DNA from: Thermomicrobiaceae bacterium | GTDB taxonomy: Bacteria; Chloroflexota; Chloroflexia; Thermomicrobiales; Thermomicrobiaceae | Direction: 5' to 3' | Assembly: GCA_007122555.1 (NCBI GenBank) | Contig: SKTL01000009.1 | Location: 1 to 6,170, forward strand | DNA length: 6,170 bases | Part shown: one piece after another, positions 5,657 to 6,170 of the stretch | Numbering within the stretch: position 1 is the first letter of the stretch | Layout: each line of letters begins with the position of its first letter | Made by a program: the position numbers and the translations under genes | Notes under the pieces: model-generated | What the model was told of the DNA's origin: nothing | The model's input: the letters and a program-made list of their open reading frames with translations, nothing else | Database searches by the model: none

Positions 5657-6170
5657 ATGCCAGAGACGATGCGCGCGATAGTGAAGCCGGCCAGGCAAAC
5701 AGGGGCAGAGCTTCGCGATGTTCCCGTTCCGACGGCTGGCCCCGGCGATGTGTTGATCAAGGTTGACCGGGCGTCAATCTGCGGGACTGATCTGCACATC
5801 TACAACTGGGATCAGCTGATGGACGAGACGTTCGGAGAGACGCCGATGGTCTTCGGCCACGAGTATTGCGGGGAAGTGGTCGAGATCGGGAATCAGGTAA
5901 CCCGCGTTCAGGTTGGAGACACCGTCTCCGGCGAGACTCACATTGCCTGCGGGAAATGCCGTCTTTGCCGAACCGGGCAGCAACACATCTGCCCGCACAC
6001 GAAGCTCGTGGGCGTCATGCGTCCCGGTTGTTTCGGGGAATTCATCGCAATCCCGGAAGAGAACGTCTGGGTTAATCCGCCCGGAATGGATCCGGATATC
6101 GCCACGATTCAGGAACCGTTCGGCAACGCGGTCTATACCGTTCTCTCGGGGGAAGTCGCCGGGCGATCGC
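5657..6170 (+). CDS. tdh: L-threonine 3-dehydrogenase, N-terminal half (cut by window end)
   Basis: This zinc-dependent medium-chain dehydrogenase oxidises L-threonine with NAD+ to 2-amino-3-oxobutyrate, the first step of threonine breakdown to glycine and acetyl-CoA. The 171 residues present cover most of the GroES-like catalytic domain. ICGTDLHIYNWDQ (41-53) holds the catalytic-zinc Cys42 and the HIYNWD string typical of Tdh. VFGHEYCGEVVEIGNQV (65-81) holds His68 and Glu69. The structural-zinc lobe has Cys98, Cys101, Cys104 and Cys112. GVMRPGCFGEFIAIP (119-133) and EPFGNAVYTVLS (153-164) align with E. coli Tdh from memory. The NAD-binding half and any partner gene lie beyond the window, for example kbl for 2-amino-3-ketobutyrate CoA ligase. 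The ATG is fixed by GAGAAGGGA 6 nt upstream. The gene diverges from the permease across 169 bp. A sorbitol-dehydrogenase-type relative is a less likely alternative. Confidence 0.9.
   Translation, partial: MPETMRAIVKPARQTGAELRDVPVPTAGPGDVLIKVDRASICGTDLHIYNWDQLMDETFGETPMVFGHEYCGEVVEIGNQVTRVQVGDTVSGETHIACGKCRLCRTGQQHICPHTKLVGVMRPGCFGEFIAIPEENVWVNPPGMDPDIATIQEPFGNAVYTVLSGEVAGRS

Overview
The window reads as ordinary chromosome from a moderately high-GC bacterium (about 58-60% G+C by eye), with closely packed genes, purine-rich ribosome binding sites and two apparent GTG starts. The gene types together with a dispersed-looking G/C-rich hairpin of the CTCCCACCCCTCTCC type would suit a Chloroflexota (Thermomicrobia-like) genome. 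That taxonomic guess is inference only; no marker gene is present.

Layout. Positions 2-562 (+) hold the C-terminal part of a cation diffusion facilitator metal transporter. Positions 641-1687 (+) encode a nucleotidyltransferase-fold protein, followed 38 bp later by a GNAT acetyltransferase (1726-2241, +) with a PaiA-like layout. A perfect 16-bp inverted repeat (2257-2296) fills the gap where this rightward set converges on a leftward D-2-hydroxyacid dehydrogenase (2306-3265, -). Further right, also leftward, are a purine permease of the AzgA/NCS2 type (4042-5487, -) and, 54 bp downstream of it, a small acidic single-pass membrane protein of unknown function (3445-3987, -). The last gene, divergent from the permease, is the N-terminal half of an L-threonine 3-dehydrogenase (5657 to window end, +).

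How the genes work together. There is no obvious single pathway. The permease would import purine bases, the dehydrogenase would interconvert 2-keto and 2-hydroxy acids, Tdh would start threonine breakdown, and the CDF protein would export divalent metal. The nucleotidyltransferase and acetyltransferase form a likely two-gene transcription unit and are the least explained pair. The 169-bp divergent region between permease and tdh carries a plausible sigma-70 promoter for the permease, overlapped at its -35 box by an 11-bp palindrome.

I found no RNA gene, CRISPR array, transposase, integrase or phage gene, and no evidence for a wholly new system. The most useful leads are the strand-specific hairpin abutting the start codon of the small membrane protein, the palindrome in the permease promoter, and the nucleotidyltransferase/acetyltransferase pair.
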